Positions 11,560 through 22,819 of a DNA stretch of 64,000 bases are shown piece after piece. The stretch covers positions 428,978,539 to 429,042,538 of the forward strand of contig NC_080671.1 in NCBI RefSeq assembly GCF_030247195.1, given 5' to 3'. Position 1 is the stretch's first letter; each line of letters begins with the position of its first letter. The notes beneath the pieces were generated by a model. The model did no database searches and was not told where the DNA came from. It saw only the letters and a list, made by a program, of their open reading frames with translations. A program made the translations under genes and the position numbers. The stretch is from Topomyia yanbarensis (lineage: Eukaryota > Arthropoda > Insecta > Diptera > Culicidae).

Positions 11560-12170
11560 GAGCGAATCCTAGACCCTATTTCCTTCCAAACCACAAACTC
11601 CGCGACACCTATGGAAGAGTCTGATGAACCTTCTGTATAAGATTCCTCATTTTATTCAAGCGATCGCCGGGTAAAATCAGTACCGACACGATAGAAACCA
11701 CGAAAAAATTCGTCGCGTGATTGAATATTATTAAAAAATATAAGCAGTGCTCCTTATAGCCGGCTATCCGGAGTTCAAGTTGCTTATTTTGCTAATCGTA
11801 TTAATACAACAAATGATAAATTTCCCAAATTCTCGGCAGCCGCCTGCCCAGAGCAATTATTACATGATAACGCTATTGGCACACTTACTAACAACTCTCC
11901 CCTTCCCGTGATACATGTGGAGATGCAGAGGATTCCTCGGTCTCTAGTAGCAACATGTATCGGACTAACATTCCTTCCTTTCCCAGAAGATCTGCATTCG
12001 GATGTGACCGGCGTCGGTATTGATCAGCATGCAGGGATCAGAATAGATTGTACAATGTGGCTCATCATGTTATTCCCAAGCATGTTGTTCCAATCAACAT
12101 TTTGCAACCTAATTTGGTTCTGGTCAATAACGGAGTAGCAACTACGGGCGATCTCTTATGCTTATGCTTA
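11560..12170 (+). repeat. Interspersed repeat (inverted relative at 26575-27010)
   Basis: Shares landmarks, in reverse orientation, with 26575-27010: a CTCGGCAGCCGCCTGCCCAGA-like segment, GATCTGCATTCGGATGTG, TGATCAGCATGCAGGGATCA, ACAATGTGGCTCATC, and a (TTATGC)n ending. A phrase on the theme TCGGNAGCCNNCTNCCCAGA occurs about three times inside. It may be LTR or UTR sequence of a retrotransposon, but no coding domain is attached. Confidence 0.55.
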
Positions 12171-12198
12171 TGCTTTCTGTTTCGATTATTACGATGTC

Positions 12199-12288
12199 AC
12201 TTTACTGCCAATGATCGCATATCAGTCCCATAAAGATGGGAAATCCCATAGAAAACGGGACAATTACGCGATCATGGGTAGTATAACA
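12199..12288. mobile_element. Tiny palindromic MITE, ~90 bp
   Basis: The outer arms ACTGCCAATGATCGCATA and TACGCGATCATGGGTAGT are inverted copies around TCAGTCCCATAAAGATGGGA. A shorter copy of the same family is at 46580-46655. Confidence 0.7.
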
Positions 12289-12385
12289 CTTGCCACTAAT
12301 TTTTCAGTACATACCGAAAACCGATTGTTTTTACGAGAATATTATGCAGAGTTCAGTACTAAATGCGGTCGAAAACAATTTACTT

Positions 12386-12422
12386 CTTAGTGGAGAAAAA
12401 TACTTTAATTTTCTCCACTAAG
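12386..12422. repeat. Perfect-arm hairpin
   Basis: CTTAGTGGAGAAAA and TTTTCTCCACTAAG form 14-bp arms separated by a short AT loop. Function unknown; it may be a fold-back end of a small element. Confidence 0.6.
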
Positions 12423-12443
12423 GAAAAATATAGCATAGTGAAA

Positions 12444-12503
12444 GTATAGTGCATGAGAAAGGCAGATTTGCACCACTAGGTGGATTAAAACAGGTTTTTT
12501 CTT
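12444..12503 (+). repeat. Solitary 3' end of a family 1 helentron-like element
   Basis: GAGAAAGGCAGATTTGCACC, then ACTAGGTGGATTAAAACAGG and a T run: the complete 3' terminus found on the elements ending at 15985 and 50532. The upstream body is missing. Confidence 0.75.
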
Positions 12504-12872
12504 ATGAAGCCTTGTATAACAGTCAATTTGAAATAACTTTCTTGTTTCTCATAAGTATGTACTTTTTTTTTAATTGTTATGTGTCTAAAGAGCGTGTTTG
12601 GTTATATCACCTCTATCTCAACAACTAAAAATTTACGTTTCTCATATGTTAAAACAAATTAAGCTCGAAAAACTGTTACATTAGGTCTTTAATTTGGAAC
12701 TAGTTTTTCTCAAGATCGACACGCACGTACAGACATTGTCCATATTTGTCGACCTGAGTTAATTGATCATTGAAAGAATTCTTGAAAATTTGAGTGATTT
12801 CTTTATATTTATTATATAAAAAGCGTTAAAAAATTGATTTTTTTTTCGAAATTATAAAGTCAGACTTTTATG

Positions 12873-13098
12873 TTTCGATTTCGTCTCATCAGTAGTTGGC
12901 AGACCTTCTTGGCCGCCAACTAGATACTAAATGCAATAAAACGTCACATTTTGTGTGTGATTGGTTAAACGGTAAAGCGACTGTCAAGAGATTCTGGTTT
13001 CTCGGTAAAGCCGTAGCGAAATTCGAAGTTTCAAAAGCTTCAAGTTGGCGCCCGATACAGTTTGTCGGCTACTGATGAGACGTAGTCAAAACACACAA
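12873..13098. mobile_element. MITE with GTCTCATCAGTAG inverted ends, ~225 bp
   Basis: The left end CGATTTCGTCTCATCAGTAG followed by TTGGCAGAC is mirrored by the right end, which reads CTACTGATGAGACG before TAGTCAAAAC. There is no coding capacity. A lone end of the same kind (TTTCGGCTTCGTCTCATCA) is at 26397-26420. Confidence 0.7.
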
Positions 13099-13764
13099 AT
13101 TCGACCAGCTGCATTGATTGTCATAACATTTTTCGAGTATTTTTTTCTTATAGTTTTTTTTTATCACAAATCATGAATTGGATATGCTTGCTAAGGTCAC
13201 AACCCTAGTGACAATCGAGGTTTTATGGTAGTTTTAAAGCCACTAATAAAACTTAGATTGCGCTTCAATTGCTACTTGTGAATCCTACACCTACTGCGGA
13301 GGGATTCCATGAGAAACCGGCCGACCGCAAAATATGACCATCGTCGATTCGAACGAAACTTTGCAGGTGTGTTCGCTGTATGAATCTCCATGATATTCTC
13401 TGGCAAATGGAATATTTTGATACAAGACTAATGTTTCAAAAGGGCGTAAACGTTTCTACGTGTAGAAATTTCAATTTTTTTTTGTTCGATTGCTGTATTT
13501 TATACAGCAAAACTATCTGAGAACAAGTTACAGGGAATGAATACTTCTATCCGAAAAAAATATACACTGAAAAAAATGTTGTGTCATTTTTCAAAAAACA
13601 AAAATTTAAGTTAAAAATTCAAATTGCGAAAAAAACCCATTTTTTTAAATTTTTTATATTTTGAAAACAAAACCTAAAGAGAAAAAAAACATTTTGAATG
13701 TGATTGCATGATGGAGAAAAAATCGCTAAAAAAGTTTTTCTAACAATAACTTCGTACATGTTTT

Positions 13765-14955
13765 GCCTTTCTCATATAAAGAAAGGCTATGCAATCACTG
13801 TAAAAATCGACTTTTTAACCGAGGCCCGGAGGGCCGAGTGTCATACACCATTCGATTCAGTTCGTCGAGATCGGCAAATGTCTGTGTGTGTGTGTGTGTG
13901 TGTATGTATGTGTGTGTATGTGTGTGTGTGTCATTTAAACTCACACAATTTTCTCAGAGATGGCTGAACCGATTTTCGCAAACTTAGTTTCATCTGAAAG
14001 GTATAACGCTCCCATAAGCTGCTATTGAATTTTTAGTTGATCCGACTTCCGGTTCCGGAGTTACGGGTTGAAGAGTGCGGTCACACAGCAAGTTCCCATA
14101 TAAACTGGTACCACCATGATGTTCAAATGATGTAAAACATATTAAAATTGATGTAACATTTCTCTAGTTTGCGGGTCTGGATCACTAATGATCCATCAAA
14201 GCTGCTTTGACCACATTGGCCACCTATGACGGTTCATGACGCCCCCGGGGAACCCGCCAAGTTCCTAAGCTAATATCACACCCATTCCCCAACGAATTCT
14301 CTACCGATTTTTACAAACTTGATTTCAAATGAAAGATACAGTAATGCCATTGACTGCTGCTGAATTTCATTCGGTTCTGACTCTTGCTTCCGGAGTTACA
14401 GGGGTGTTAGTAAGGATACACTGGAATTTCCCATATAAATCGGTACAATCGTAATACCTCAGAGGCTAAAAACTATTGAAATGGTCACCAAATAACTTCT
14501 AATCGCAGATCTAGATCACTGATTGCCAATCAAACATTCTTTGAATATATTGTCCACTATCGACGATTCCGGAAGTCCGGAATTCCGGGCATATTCCACA
14601 ATTAAAGTCAAATCGGTTTTTCGGTGATGACTGAACCGATTTTCTCAAACCAAGTCTCAAATGGAAGGCAAAATATGCAGTTGAGTATTGCGTCGCCGCC
14701 CCCCCCCCCATCTTGCCCTTACATCTCCCTCCTTCATCACTCCCCTCCCCTTGGACCACCCTCACGCCCGCATTTCCTTCATCCATCCCGTATACCGAAA
14801 TAAGATGAAGGATTTCTGACGCATCCTCCACTCCCACTCTACTAACCCCCCATTCCCTACACGTTCAAACCCATTCCACCAACCTTTCCAAATTATAATC
14901 ACATGAAGATAACATTGAACTCATGCTTATTAAGCTAATTAAATATTATTCTTTT
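13765..14955 (+). mobile_element. Family 1 helentron-like element, first unit of a tandem pair
   Basis: Starts with the hairpin GCCTTTCTCATATAAAGAAA-GGC, directly after TTTT of the target. Then come CCGAGGCCCGGAGGGCCGAG, a GT/GTAT microsatellite (13883-13932), and a core made of roughly 300-bp degenerate units (GATGGCTGAACCGATTTTCG...AAATGAAAGGTATAACGCTC...CTTCCGGTTCCGGAGTTACG). A C-rich tract and an AGCTAATT tail (14690-14945) intervene before the next unit starts. The unit lacks its own AGGTGGATTAAA end. The architecture of hairpin, microsatellite, core and subterminal inverted repeat resembles HINE/DINE-1 non-autonomous helentrons. That family assignment is my inference. Confidence 0.65.
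13883..13932 (+). repeat. (GT)n/(GTAT)n microsatellite
   Basis: It sits at a fixed place in family 1 elements, just after GATCGGCAAATGTCTGT. It yields artificial Val-Cys repeats in overlapping frames. Confidence 0.9.
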
Positions 14956-15985
14956 GCCTTTCTCATATAGAAAGGTTATGCAATTGCTTCAAAAACCGAT
15001 TTTCTAACCGAGGCCCGGAGGGCCGAGTCTCATATAACATTCGACTCAGTTCGCCGAGATCGCAAAATATCTGTGTGTATGTATGTGTGTATGTATATGT
15101 GTATGTATGTATGTATGTATGTATGTATGTATGTATGTATGTATGTATGTGTGTATGTGCGGATTTGTTAACAAAATGTCCACATCGGTTTCTTGGAGAT
15201 GGCTGAACCGATTTTTACAAACTAAGATTCAAATGAAAGGTATAATATTCCCATAGGTTGCTATTGAATTTCATTTTCAACCGACATCTTGTTCCGGATT
15301 ACGAGTTGAAGAGTATGGTTACAAAACAAAATTTGTTGATTTGTCCACATCGGTTTCTCGGAATTTTCTGAACCGATTTTGACAAACTTGATTTTAAATG
15401 AAAGGTCCATCAGCTGCTGTTGAATTTTGTGTGGATCCGAGTTCTGGTTCCTGAATTACAGGGTGATACGTGCGATCACGCAGCAAATCCCGATTCTAAC
15501 GAATTCTGCGATGAATTGGTGAGGTGATTTTTTCCAAAATATAAACACAACTGTTGAATTTGTAGATCTAGGTCACCAACAGTCATTCAAAGTCTCTTTG
15601 GCCACACTGGCCACCATCGACGGATCCGGAAGCATCCAAATTCAGAATAACGGTTATATTGGTTTTTCGAAAATGGCTAGAACGATTTGATCAACTTAGT
15701 CTCAAATGAAAGGTGTTGCGTCCCCGGAAACTGATATTAAATTCCATCTCCATACGACTTCCAGCACCGGAGTTACGGGTTGTGGAGTGCGATCACATAG
15801 AAAACTCCGATTCAAACCGATACCTCGATGAATGCAAAAAGGTGCTCTTATATATACTCACCAAGTGTAATAAGAATGAAAGACATTTCCATAATGTTAT
15901 ATTGTACGAACCAGCTATTAAATCATAGTTTGGAGAAATGAGAAAGGCACAATTGCACCTATAGGTGGATTAAAACAGGTTTTTT
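14956..15985 (+). mobile_element. Family 1 helentron-like element, complete unit
   Basis: 5' hairpin GCCTTTCTCATATAGAAAGG at 14956. CCGAGGCCCGGAGGGCCGAG near 15007. (GTAT)n at 15070-15150. Three core repeats each contain AACCGATTTT...CAAATGAAAGGT. The 3' end is GAGAAAGGCACAATTGCACC (15940), then TATAGGTGGATTAAAACAGG and six Ts. The 5' GCCTTTCTC is the inverse complement of the subterminal 3' GAGAAAGGC. No protein is encoded; mobilisation would need a Rep/helicase from elsewhere. The T run at its end merges with the target's T run. Confidence 0.7.
15068..15153 (+). repeat. (GTAT)n microsatellite inside the element
   Basis: Long run of GTAT tetranucleotides with GT interruptions, at the same relative position as in the other family 1 copies. 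Confidence 0.9.
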
Positions 15986-16610
15986 AAATTTCATACTAAT
16001 TGACATACAGAATTGTAATTTTATTACAGAATATAATTTTAAGCACCATTTAAAATCAAAATGCATTTAACAAAAATCTTCCAAAATGCGATAGTTTCCG
16101 AAATATTTGGAATTTTGCTCCATCAAAAACAATTAATTCGTGTAACTATGCTCTTTTTAAAAGTTATTCGCCTTACCCTATCATAAAATGGCAATAAATT
16201 AATGTTTATCGTTTTAAAGACGTAAAAGCAACTTTTTAGTGTATTTGGATCATGGAGAAGTTTTCAATAAAAAAGTTTTCCTAACAACTTTTGACATATT
16301 TTTATAATTTATACTATTTGCAGTCAAAAATACAATTTTCTTTTTGAATATGATTCTAAACGCCATTTTAAATCAAAATGCTCATAACAATATTTTTCTG
16401 AAATGTAATAGTTCACGAGATATTTTAACTTTTGTTTTAACAACACAATTATTTTATTTTATTACGACCTTTTCAGAAGTTATTCACGTTTCTCCATCAA
16501 CAATAATAGGTTTTTCAAAAGGCCTATAAAATTCCCTGTAACTTTCTCTTTGATATCAAGGCGATATTGTGAAACATTTGGAAGTTACATGAAAACAACC
16601 AAAATATGAT

Positions 16611-19119
16611 TCAACTATATAGTTTGCAACGAAATGAAATCAATCACTGAACAAACAGACTCCACAAAGCAAAGCTAAGCACAAATCCGTCGAAGCCGCC
16701 TGCAAGGTATGCTAACCGAGAAGCTTGCCCCGTCCCATCACAATCATCAACATCCGATGAATGCGGTGTGGTGATGATAATGCACCGCTGATGGTCCTCT
16801 GTCGCGTCGACGTCGTCGTCGTCGTCGTCATCAGTGTGTTGTCACCTTGCTCAGCTGAAGGTACGTTCGTAGAAGTGAGTGATGAGTTTGCGCTCAAACC
16901 GAACCGGTTAAGGAATTGAGTGGTCCTGAAGAAGGAAATTGTATAACTTTTATGGATACATTGATACGACGAGGCATTGTTGGGGGTGAGAACTTGTTGA
17001 GGGAATATGAACCGCTGCCGTCGCTGCCCTACAAATACACACACAGGACAAAAACTCTCGCTACAACACATGACGAGAAATGTAATATTGAAAGTTTTAT
17101 TACAGAATCGTACCGACCTGTTGTATGATTGTCATCCTGGGTTTGGATCCGGAAGGTGAAGCAAAAAAAGCGAACGCAACAAAAAAAAAATGCTTTCAAA
17201 AGGTGAATACAGCAACAAGCTTCTTCCGTCTCCGGCCGGCTGCACCATCAGGGCTTCGATGGCACGTTTCACGTTGATGGCGTTCGAAGTCGTATTGGTT
17301 CATTGCATTTTTTTTTTCGTACAGTACGTACGTTTTTTCCTGCTGCTCAGCAGCTGCTGGTGCTGGTGGAAAGGAAAACTACTTCCGAGTTGTGGAGATT
17401 CGATTATAACTTAAATGTGATTGGCTGTTCGCAGTGAGTGGCTCCCTTTGCCATTTTGCCTCGGAATTGGTGTGCTCTGTTCCGCTTTATATTCCATTAT
17501 GGCGAGATATACGAGTTTAATGTTTTATATGGCGCGGATAATTAGTTTTTTCGGAGTTTATGAACTCGTTTTCGATCACTTAAGTGTCTGTTTGTAGTTA
17601 GTTAGCTAGTTTGGTGGGTAGTTCTTTCAAAGTTAGGATTCGTTGTGCCGAGAGAATTGGTACAAGAAAACATTCTGCTACTTAGTAAAAAAATTAATAA
17701 AAATCGATTAGGAAAAAGAATAAATTTTTTAACAATGATTAGACACCACCGTGCTTAAGAGCCTTTAATAAAGAAATAATAATATTATTTCAAATAATGT
17801 ATTTCCGCTGATCATGCCCCCCCCCCCCCGCTGGGTTAAAGTACAAAACATTTCACAAATTGAATCAAATCACCATTAGCCTAATGCAGATTGAAATCGT
17901 TCTCGTTCACCTCGAATGGCGACCGACCATCCAATCACTCGATTGCTTACTGCGAGGAGCGTGAAGGTTCGCGCGAGAGAATTCAGTAGTAATCGTAAAA
18001 TAAAATTACCTCAAGTTAGGCAACAACAGTAGCAGGTGGCTTCAATAGGCGTGTTTCGAAATTCAACATTGCTCAACAATTGGTCATCGATGACCAAATT
18101 GTTGAGTTAAACATGGCCGCCGCGATTTTTTTCGGTGAGCAAAAGAGAAAGTTTTGCTCTGTTGTGATACAAAACTTCGGATGCAACATTGCACGTTGGA
18201 GAGCTGCGACACCCATTCCCCTCTCGCTGCTGAGTAGCAAAGAGAAACTAAAATAAGCTGGTACCAGTGATGCCACATTCTATATTATTTACCGGGAATA
18301 AAAAAATCTCACTACTTTTTCAGAAAATTTGTACGGAAATTTACAGCAATAAGTTAATGCAAACGTTTTGCTAGTTGAATAATATTTGGTTAATTTGGGT
18401 GTTTTATACATCAACCTTTCCAATCTCGCTTTATTTTTCCGTCAATAATAAATAAAAAACACTGAGTTCTTAGTGCAAAAATCATTTGTTCTATTGTTAA
18501 GGTTTCAATAATAAGTTCATTCGCCAGTAAATCATTTGTTTGGAGTAGTCAAATTACAAAATATATTTGTATTACACGCCAAAGAAAAACAGTTTTCGTA
18601 AATTTATATATCCTATATACACTTTCTCAATATTACTAGGTATTAGAAATGTCAAATAAAACTATTGTTTTACCATTTTATCTCCAAAAATATGTACCAT
18701 GCTGTAGTTTCCTTAGACATCATTTTAATCTGTACCTATACAATTCAAATAATCTGCAGCTTTATAGAAACATCTGTACTTTTGGTTGCACTGCGCGGTA
18801 CGCATACAGATCTGTCAATCGCGCTTCTCATTCGTTCTTGAAATGATGGTGTGGGGCATGCAGTCGGCTGAAATAAATTCCCATTCTCACAACATGTGGT
18901 CGGCACCCAGCATGCTATCTCTTTCGCTTCTTTTACCTGTTGTATAAGCTTCTTTCAAGAATGCGTGTACCACCGTCAACGAAGTTTTGGCGTCAGTGTG
19001 CTCTTGGACTCGCATCTGGTAGGATGGTTGTTAATTGATGCGCGCAGTTGCATGATAAATAGGGCATTCAAGTTTTCATTGCGCTCAAATGCAGTTTTTC
19101 ACTATTCTCGGGTTATTTT
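16611..19119. other. Mostly unique DNA, no gene supported
   Basis: The section from 16640 to 17660 is relatively GC-rich and has a GTC microsatellite (16808-16830). 17819-17829 is a C run. Open frames are short or lie across simple sequence. The palindrome at 18072-18106 is listed separately. Nothing else recognisable. Confidence 0.4.
18072..18106. promoter_or_regulatory. 35-bp near-perfect palindrome
   Basis: CTCAACAATTGGTCATC is followed immediately by its inverse complement, with one extra A. There is no loop, which is unusual for a MITE remnant and more like a dimeric protein-binding site or the centre of a palindromic repeat. Function not known. Confidence 0.35.
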
Positions 19120-19375
19120 TGCTATTATCAGTTTCTCGGTTATGGTTTGGCCGATTATCACAAATGCCTCAAATTAAAGGTATGTTTTCCTGCTACAAAA
19201 TTTCGTACGGATTCGTTGTATGGTTCCGGAAATATAAACTGTTAATCGTCCGGTCACATGAAATTCTCATAGAAGAAGGAACTAAAAAATTCTAAGAAAT
19301 CGAATTTGAATTTGGGATGACAAATAACTTTAAAATGCATGAAACATCGAGATTTTAACCAAACCATTTTTGGTG
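19120..19375 (+). repeat. Degenerate family 1 internal fragment
   Basis: Diverged version of the family core (TTTCTCGGTTATGGTTTGGC..CAAATTAAAGGTA) followed by AACTTTAAAATGCATGAAAC and ATCGAGATTT, which also occur at 50090-50115 and 61285-61315 near the ends of other units. Both termini are absent. Confidence 0.55.
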
Positions 19376-19579
19376 TTTAGATCATATGGGCATCCTTCCT
19401 ATACATTATACGAACATTATCCTGTTTCTCCTACCAGCTGACCAAGACGACCAAACTCAAACCGCTGATTACTGGTTCAAGTTATCGATTTGATCGGTCT
19501 TTTCTTTTACAAAATTTTAGAATTCGAATATTGATTTCTTGTATATAGTTGTCATGTCATGTATAATGAAAATGTATTA

Positions 19580-21215
19580 CACTCAGGTTTTTTTTACGCG
19601 GGGGATACGTACCGCGTTAATTGGAAAATCCGCGTAAAAAGCCGCGTTAATTCGAAAATCCTCGTAAAAACCGCGTTAATTCGAAAGTTCGCCTAAAAAA
19701 CTCTCAACACAAGACTTAGCATATTTTTAAAAGTTTGTTTTTTTTTGCACGGATTTCGCAATTAATACGGTTTTTGCAAAAATAAGTCCTTTTGAATGCA
19801 AAAGACAGGCTTTTTTCCTACAAAAATGCTGAGTTCTTTTAAATCCAAAGAACTTAGAAGAATTTTGGCAGTTTTTTTGCGCGGATTTCGCAATTATCTC
19901 GATTTTTGCAAAAAAAATATGCCTAGTCCTTTTGAATGCAACAGACTTAGAAGATTTTCGGAAAGATGGAAGAGACGGGTCTGGACTCCTTATATCCCGC
20001 CCTCAACAATATGGGTATTTTCTGAATGGTCTTGACGAGTAGGTGCCAGAAATTGATTTTGGTGTCATTTTGAAATCCAAGATGGCGACTTCCGGTTTAG
20101 CGAAATTCTCTACAACCCATGCAATATGGGTATTGTCGGAATAGTCTTGACGAGTAGATGCCAGAAATGTATGTTTGACGGCATTTTGAAATCCAAAAGG
20201 GCGACTTCCGGTTTGGCGAAATTCGTTATAACCCAATAAATATGTGTATTTTCGGAATGGTCTTGAAGAATAGGTGCCAGAAATTGATATTTGACGCTAT
20301 TATGAAATCCAAGATGGCAACTTCCGGTTTAGCGAAATTCGCTGTAACCCAATCAATATAGGTATTTTCGGAAAGGTGTTAACGAGCAGGTGCCAGGAAT
20401 AAATAAATAAATAAATCAGCATCTTCAGTCCAAGGTTGTCCATGAAAAATTGATTTTGGAAGCCATTTTGAAATCCAAGATGGTGATTTCCGGCTTAGCG
20501 CGATTCTCTACAACTTAACCAATATGAATATTTTCGGAATGGTTTTTGACGAGTAGGAGACAAATGTCGATGTTTGACGTCATTTTGAAATTCTAGATGG
20601 CGACTTCCGGTTAACCGAAATTCCTGAATGGAAAATCTGGGCGATCATCCAAAACATCCTCGAATATAAGATCTAATCATAAACCAGCGAAATGTAAAAT
20701 ATTTTTATGTGTGCATCCTGAAGAGTGCGGTGAGAATGGAAATGAGAGAAGAAAGAGATGTATGTAATATGAGTTGGGGGTTTTAATTGATTCAAATTAA
20801 ACACATTGCTAAAATTCAAGTAAATTCAACTGCTTAATTAAAGCTATTTGTACATCCCATACTGATTGGGTTATAGCGAATTTCGCTAAACCGGAAGTCG
20901 CTATCTTAGATTTAAAAATGGCGTCAAAATCAATTTCTGGTACCTACTTCAAGACCATTCCGAAAATATCCATATTGTTGAGGTGCGGGCCATAAGGAAT
21001 CTTCCAGACCCACGTCTTCCAGCTTTCTGAAAATCTTCTAAGTCTTTTGCATTCAAAAGGACTTAGAATATGTTTTTGAAAAAAAAAACCGTGTTAATTT
21101 CGAAATCCACGCAAAAAATAAACTGCCAAAATTCTTCTAAGTTCTTTGCATTTCAAAGGACTTAGAATTTTTTTTCAGAAAAACATCTAAGTCTTTTGCA
21201 TTAAAAAAAAGAAAT
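19580..21215. mobile_element. Foldback-type element with 116-bp tandem units
   Basis: The left terminus CACTCAGGTTTTTTTTACGC leads into GGGGGATACGTACCGCG and several TTAATTCG/ACGCGG phrases. Then come five tandem units marked by AAGATGGCGACTTCCGGTTT near 20082, 20197, 20314, 20480 and 20597 (steps 115, 117, 166, 117; the long step contains an AATA insertion). From 20870 to about 21200 the same modules return in inverse orientation (GCGAATTTCGCTAAACCGGA, then AAGTCTTTTGCATTCAAAAG). No right terminus was found, so the copy is incomplete. The modular arms of short direct repeats resemble Drosophila FB elements in design; relatedness is not shown. Confidence 0.75.
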
Positions 21216-21945
21216 TTATTCATTTCAACTACCATCAAAGGCATTTTGAACATCAGTCTTCATTAGATGCACAATATATGTGAAAAACTGGTGCGAGTAT
21301 TACGTACTACTATTGCACTGGCGGATCGCATTCATTGCAATTGAGTGGCACGTAGCCAGAGGGAAGGAGGGGGAGTCTAAAGGGTAACTCCGCTCCCCCA
21401 CCACATTTTCGGGAATAATGATAAATGATCACAAATAAAAAAATAATAATTCCAACAAGCGTGTTCTCAAATTGATGTGAAAATGATATAGAATAAATTT
21501 AATAGGAGAATGAGCATTGGCAAAATCAAATTCTTACATTGGCGATCCTGCCGGTTATTGTAAAAAGAATCCAGTTAGAATCCCCCACGCGGTTAAATCA
21601 AGCAAGGAAAGAGTGAAAGCGTGTAAACTGAAAGGCTTCCCAAAACAATATGGCGACTCGAAAGAAAAAAAGAATTGTGAAAGCGTATAAACCACGTGCC
21701 TTTTCATACTAGCAAAATTGCTGCTTGGTCGCCTGTCATGAAAAATGGCTGCTTTGTAGCCTGCAAAGAAAAAACTCAGCAGCCGCATGCATATATTATA
21801 TTTCGCAAAAATCGCCTTAAGGGCCATCCATATACCACGTGGACAATTTAGGAAAGGGTAGAGGCCACGAGAAAGTCCATGCTTGTCCATTGGGTTTGGG
21901 GTGGGGGTATGGGTAATGTCCACGTCGTCATATTTTTGTCTTTTA

Positions 21946-22290
21946 GGTACCATCCATAAATGACGTAGCATTATATGGGGGAGGGGGGAGTTTTGTATTT
22001 TGTGATGATGTGTGACGACAGGGGGGTAGGGGGTCATGTCATGCTACGTAGCTTTTTTAAAGGGGAATAGGGGTTGACTTCATGTCACAACAATCTTACC
22101 CGTTTCATCTAACTAACATCGTTTTTGATTTTTAAAAAAAAATTACGGGGACAACGAGGGGGGTGAGGGTTACTGTCAAGCTACGTAATTATCAGGGGGG
22201 GTATATAGAATTTTGTGACGAAATGCTACGATGGGGGAGGGGGGTGTTAAAAATCACTCAAAAAATGCTACGTCATTTATGGATCATCCC
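21946..22290. mobile_element. TTA-flanked MITE nested in the above, 345 bp
   Basis: GGTACCATCCATAAATGACG, then TAGCAT at the left, and ATGCTACGTCATTTATGGAT then CATCCC at the right. TTA at 21943-21945 and at 22291-22293. The inside has G-rich runs and a CTACGTAGC palindrome. Its termini are clearly related to those of the host element. Confidence 0.75.
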
Positions 22291-22492
22291 TTATATAAAA
22301 ATGAAACAAATTTGTATTGTCATTGGTGTGAGCGGTTATATTCAAATTTTTTCAAGATTTTTAAATAGTCCAAGTGCTTATAACAGCAAAGTATATGCGT
22401 GTGCATCACGTGTGAAAATTGAAAACATCTATGAAGACTATTATCGAAAAAATCATAAGAACTCGCACGAAAAAGAATCAGAATTTTTTATC

Positions 22493-22819
22493 TAGGGTAA
22501 CTGCTCCCTAATTCATCTTAGCACCTCTATTCATCTCACCCATTTGAACACATTAGTTAGAGCAGTATCTGCTATCTCTATTCAACGCATTAGCTCAAAT
22601 GGTAGGATGAACAAGGGTACGTTGTGCTCGACTTTTGGCTTCGCTCAAACGCGAGTATTTTACATTTCCCAGGAAAATTTTTTAAACTGTACTGCTTCTT
22701 AGGAACGAAGCAAAGATGATGATACCTATTTAAGCGCAATCCACTAACTCTAAGTCGAGTTATCAACGAAATAGTGTGATATCCTGACTAATGAGATGAA
22801 TAAGGGCTCGTCTACCCTA
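22493..22819. mobile_element. MITE with TAGGGTA...TTCATCT inverted ends, 327 bp
   Basis: The left end TAGGGTAACTGCTCCCTAAT then TCATCT, and the right end AGATGAATAAGGGCTCGTCT then ACCCTA, are imperfect inverted copies. No coding capacity. It also lies inside the 21820-23046 element. Confidence 0.7.

Larger units (their letters stand above)
13290..16610 (+). repeat. Interspersed 1.1-kb repeat, copy 1, split by a 2.2-kb insertion
   Basis: 13290-13764 and 15986-16610 together match the continuous copy at 27110-28225 almost base for base (AAAAGGGCGTAAACGTTTCT, TACAGCAAAACTATCTGAGA, GACATATTTTTATAATT and many others). The second half itself consists of two diverged units, each on the theme ATTTTAAATCAAAATGC...GCGATA/GTAATAGTT...GAGATATTT. 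No coding domain is recognised. Confidence 0.85.

Noticed and set aside
9866..12197. LTR retrotransposon bounded by the repeated TTTCTGTTTCGATTATTACG
   Set aside because: The direct repeat is only about 25 bp, lacks TG..CA ends, and no gag or pol motif lies between.
13704..13987. Open frames with Val-Cys runs
   Set aside because: They read through the GT microsatellite of a helentron-like element; the same holds at 43897-44267, 48112-48396, 49758-50168 and 60874-61123.
15068..15153. CRISPR-like or regulatory tandem array
   Set aside because: Simple GTAT microsatellite without spacers; no CRISPR array was seen anywhere in this eukaryotic DNA.
21555..22037. 160-codon minus-strand frame
   Set aside because: Spans the termini of two MITEs, so it cannot be an independent gene.
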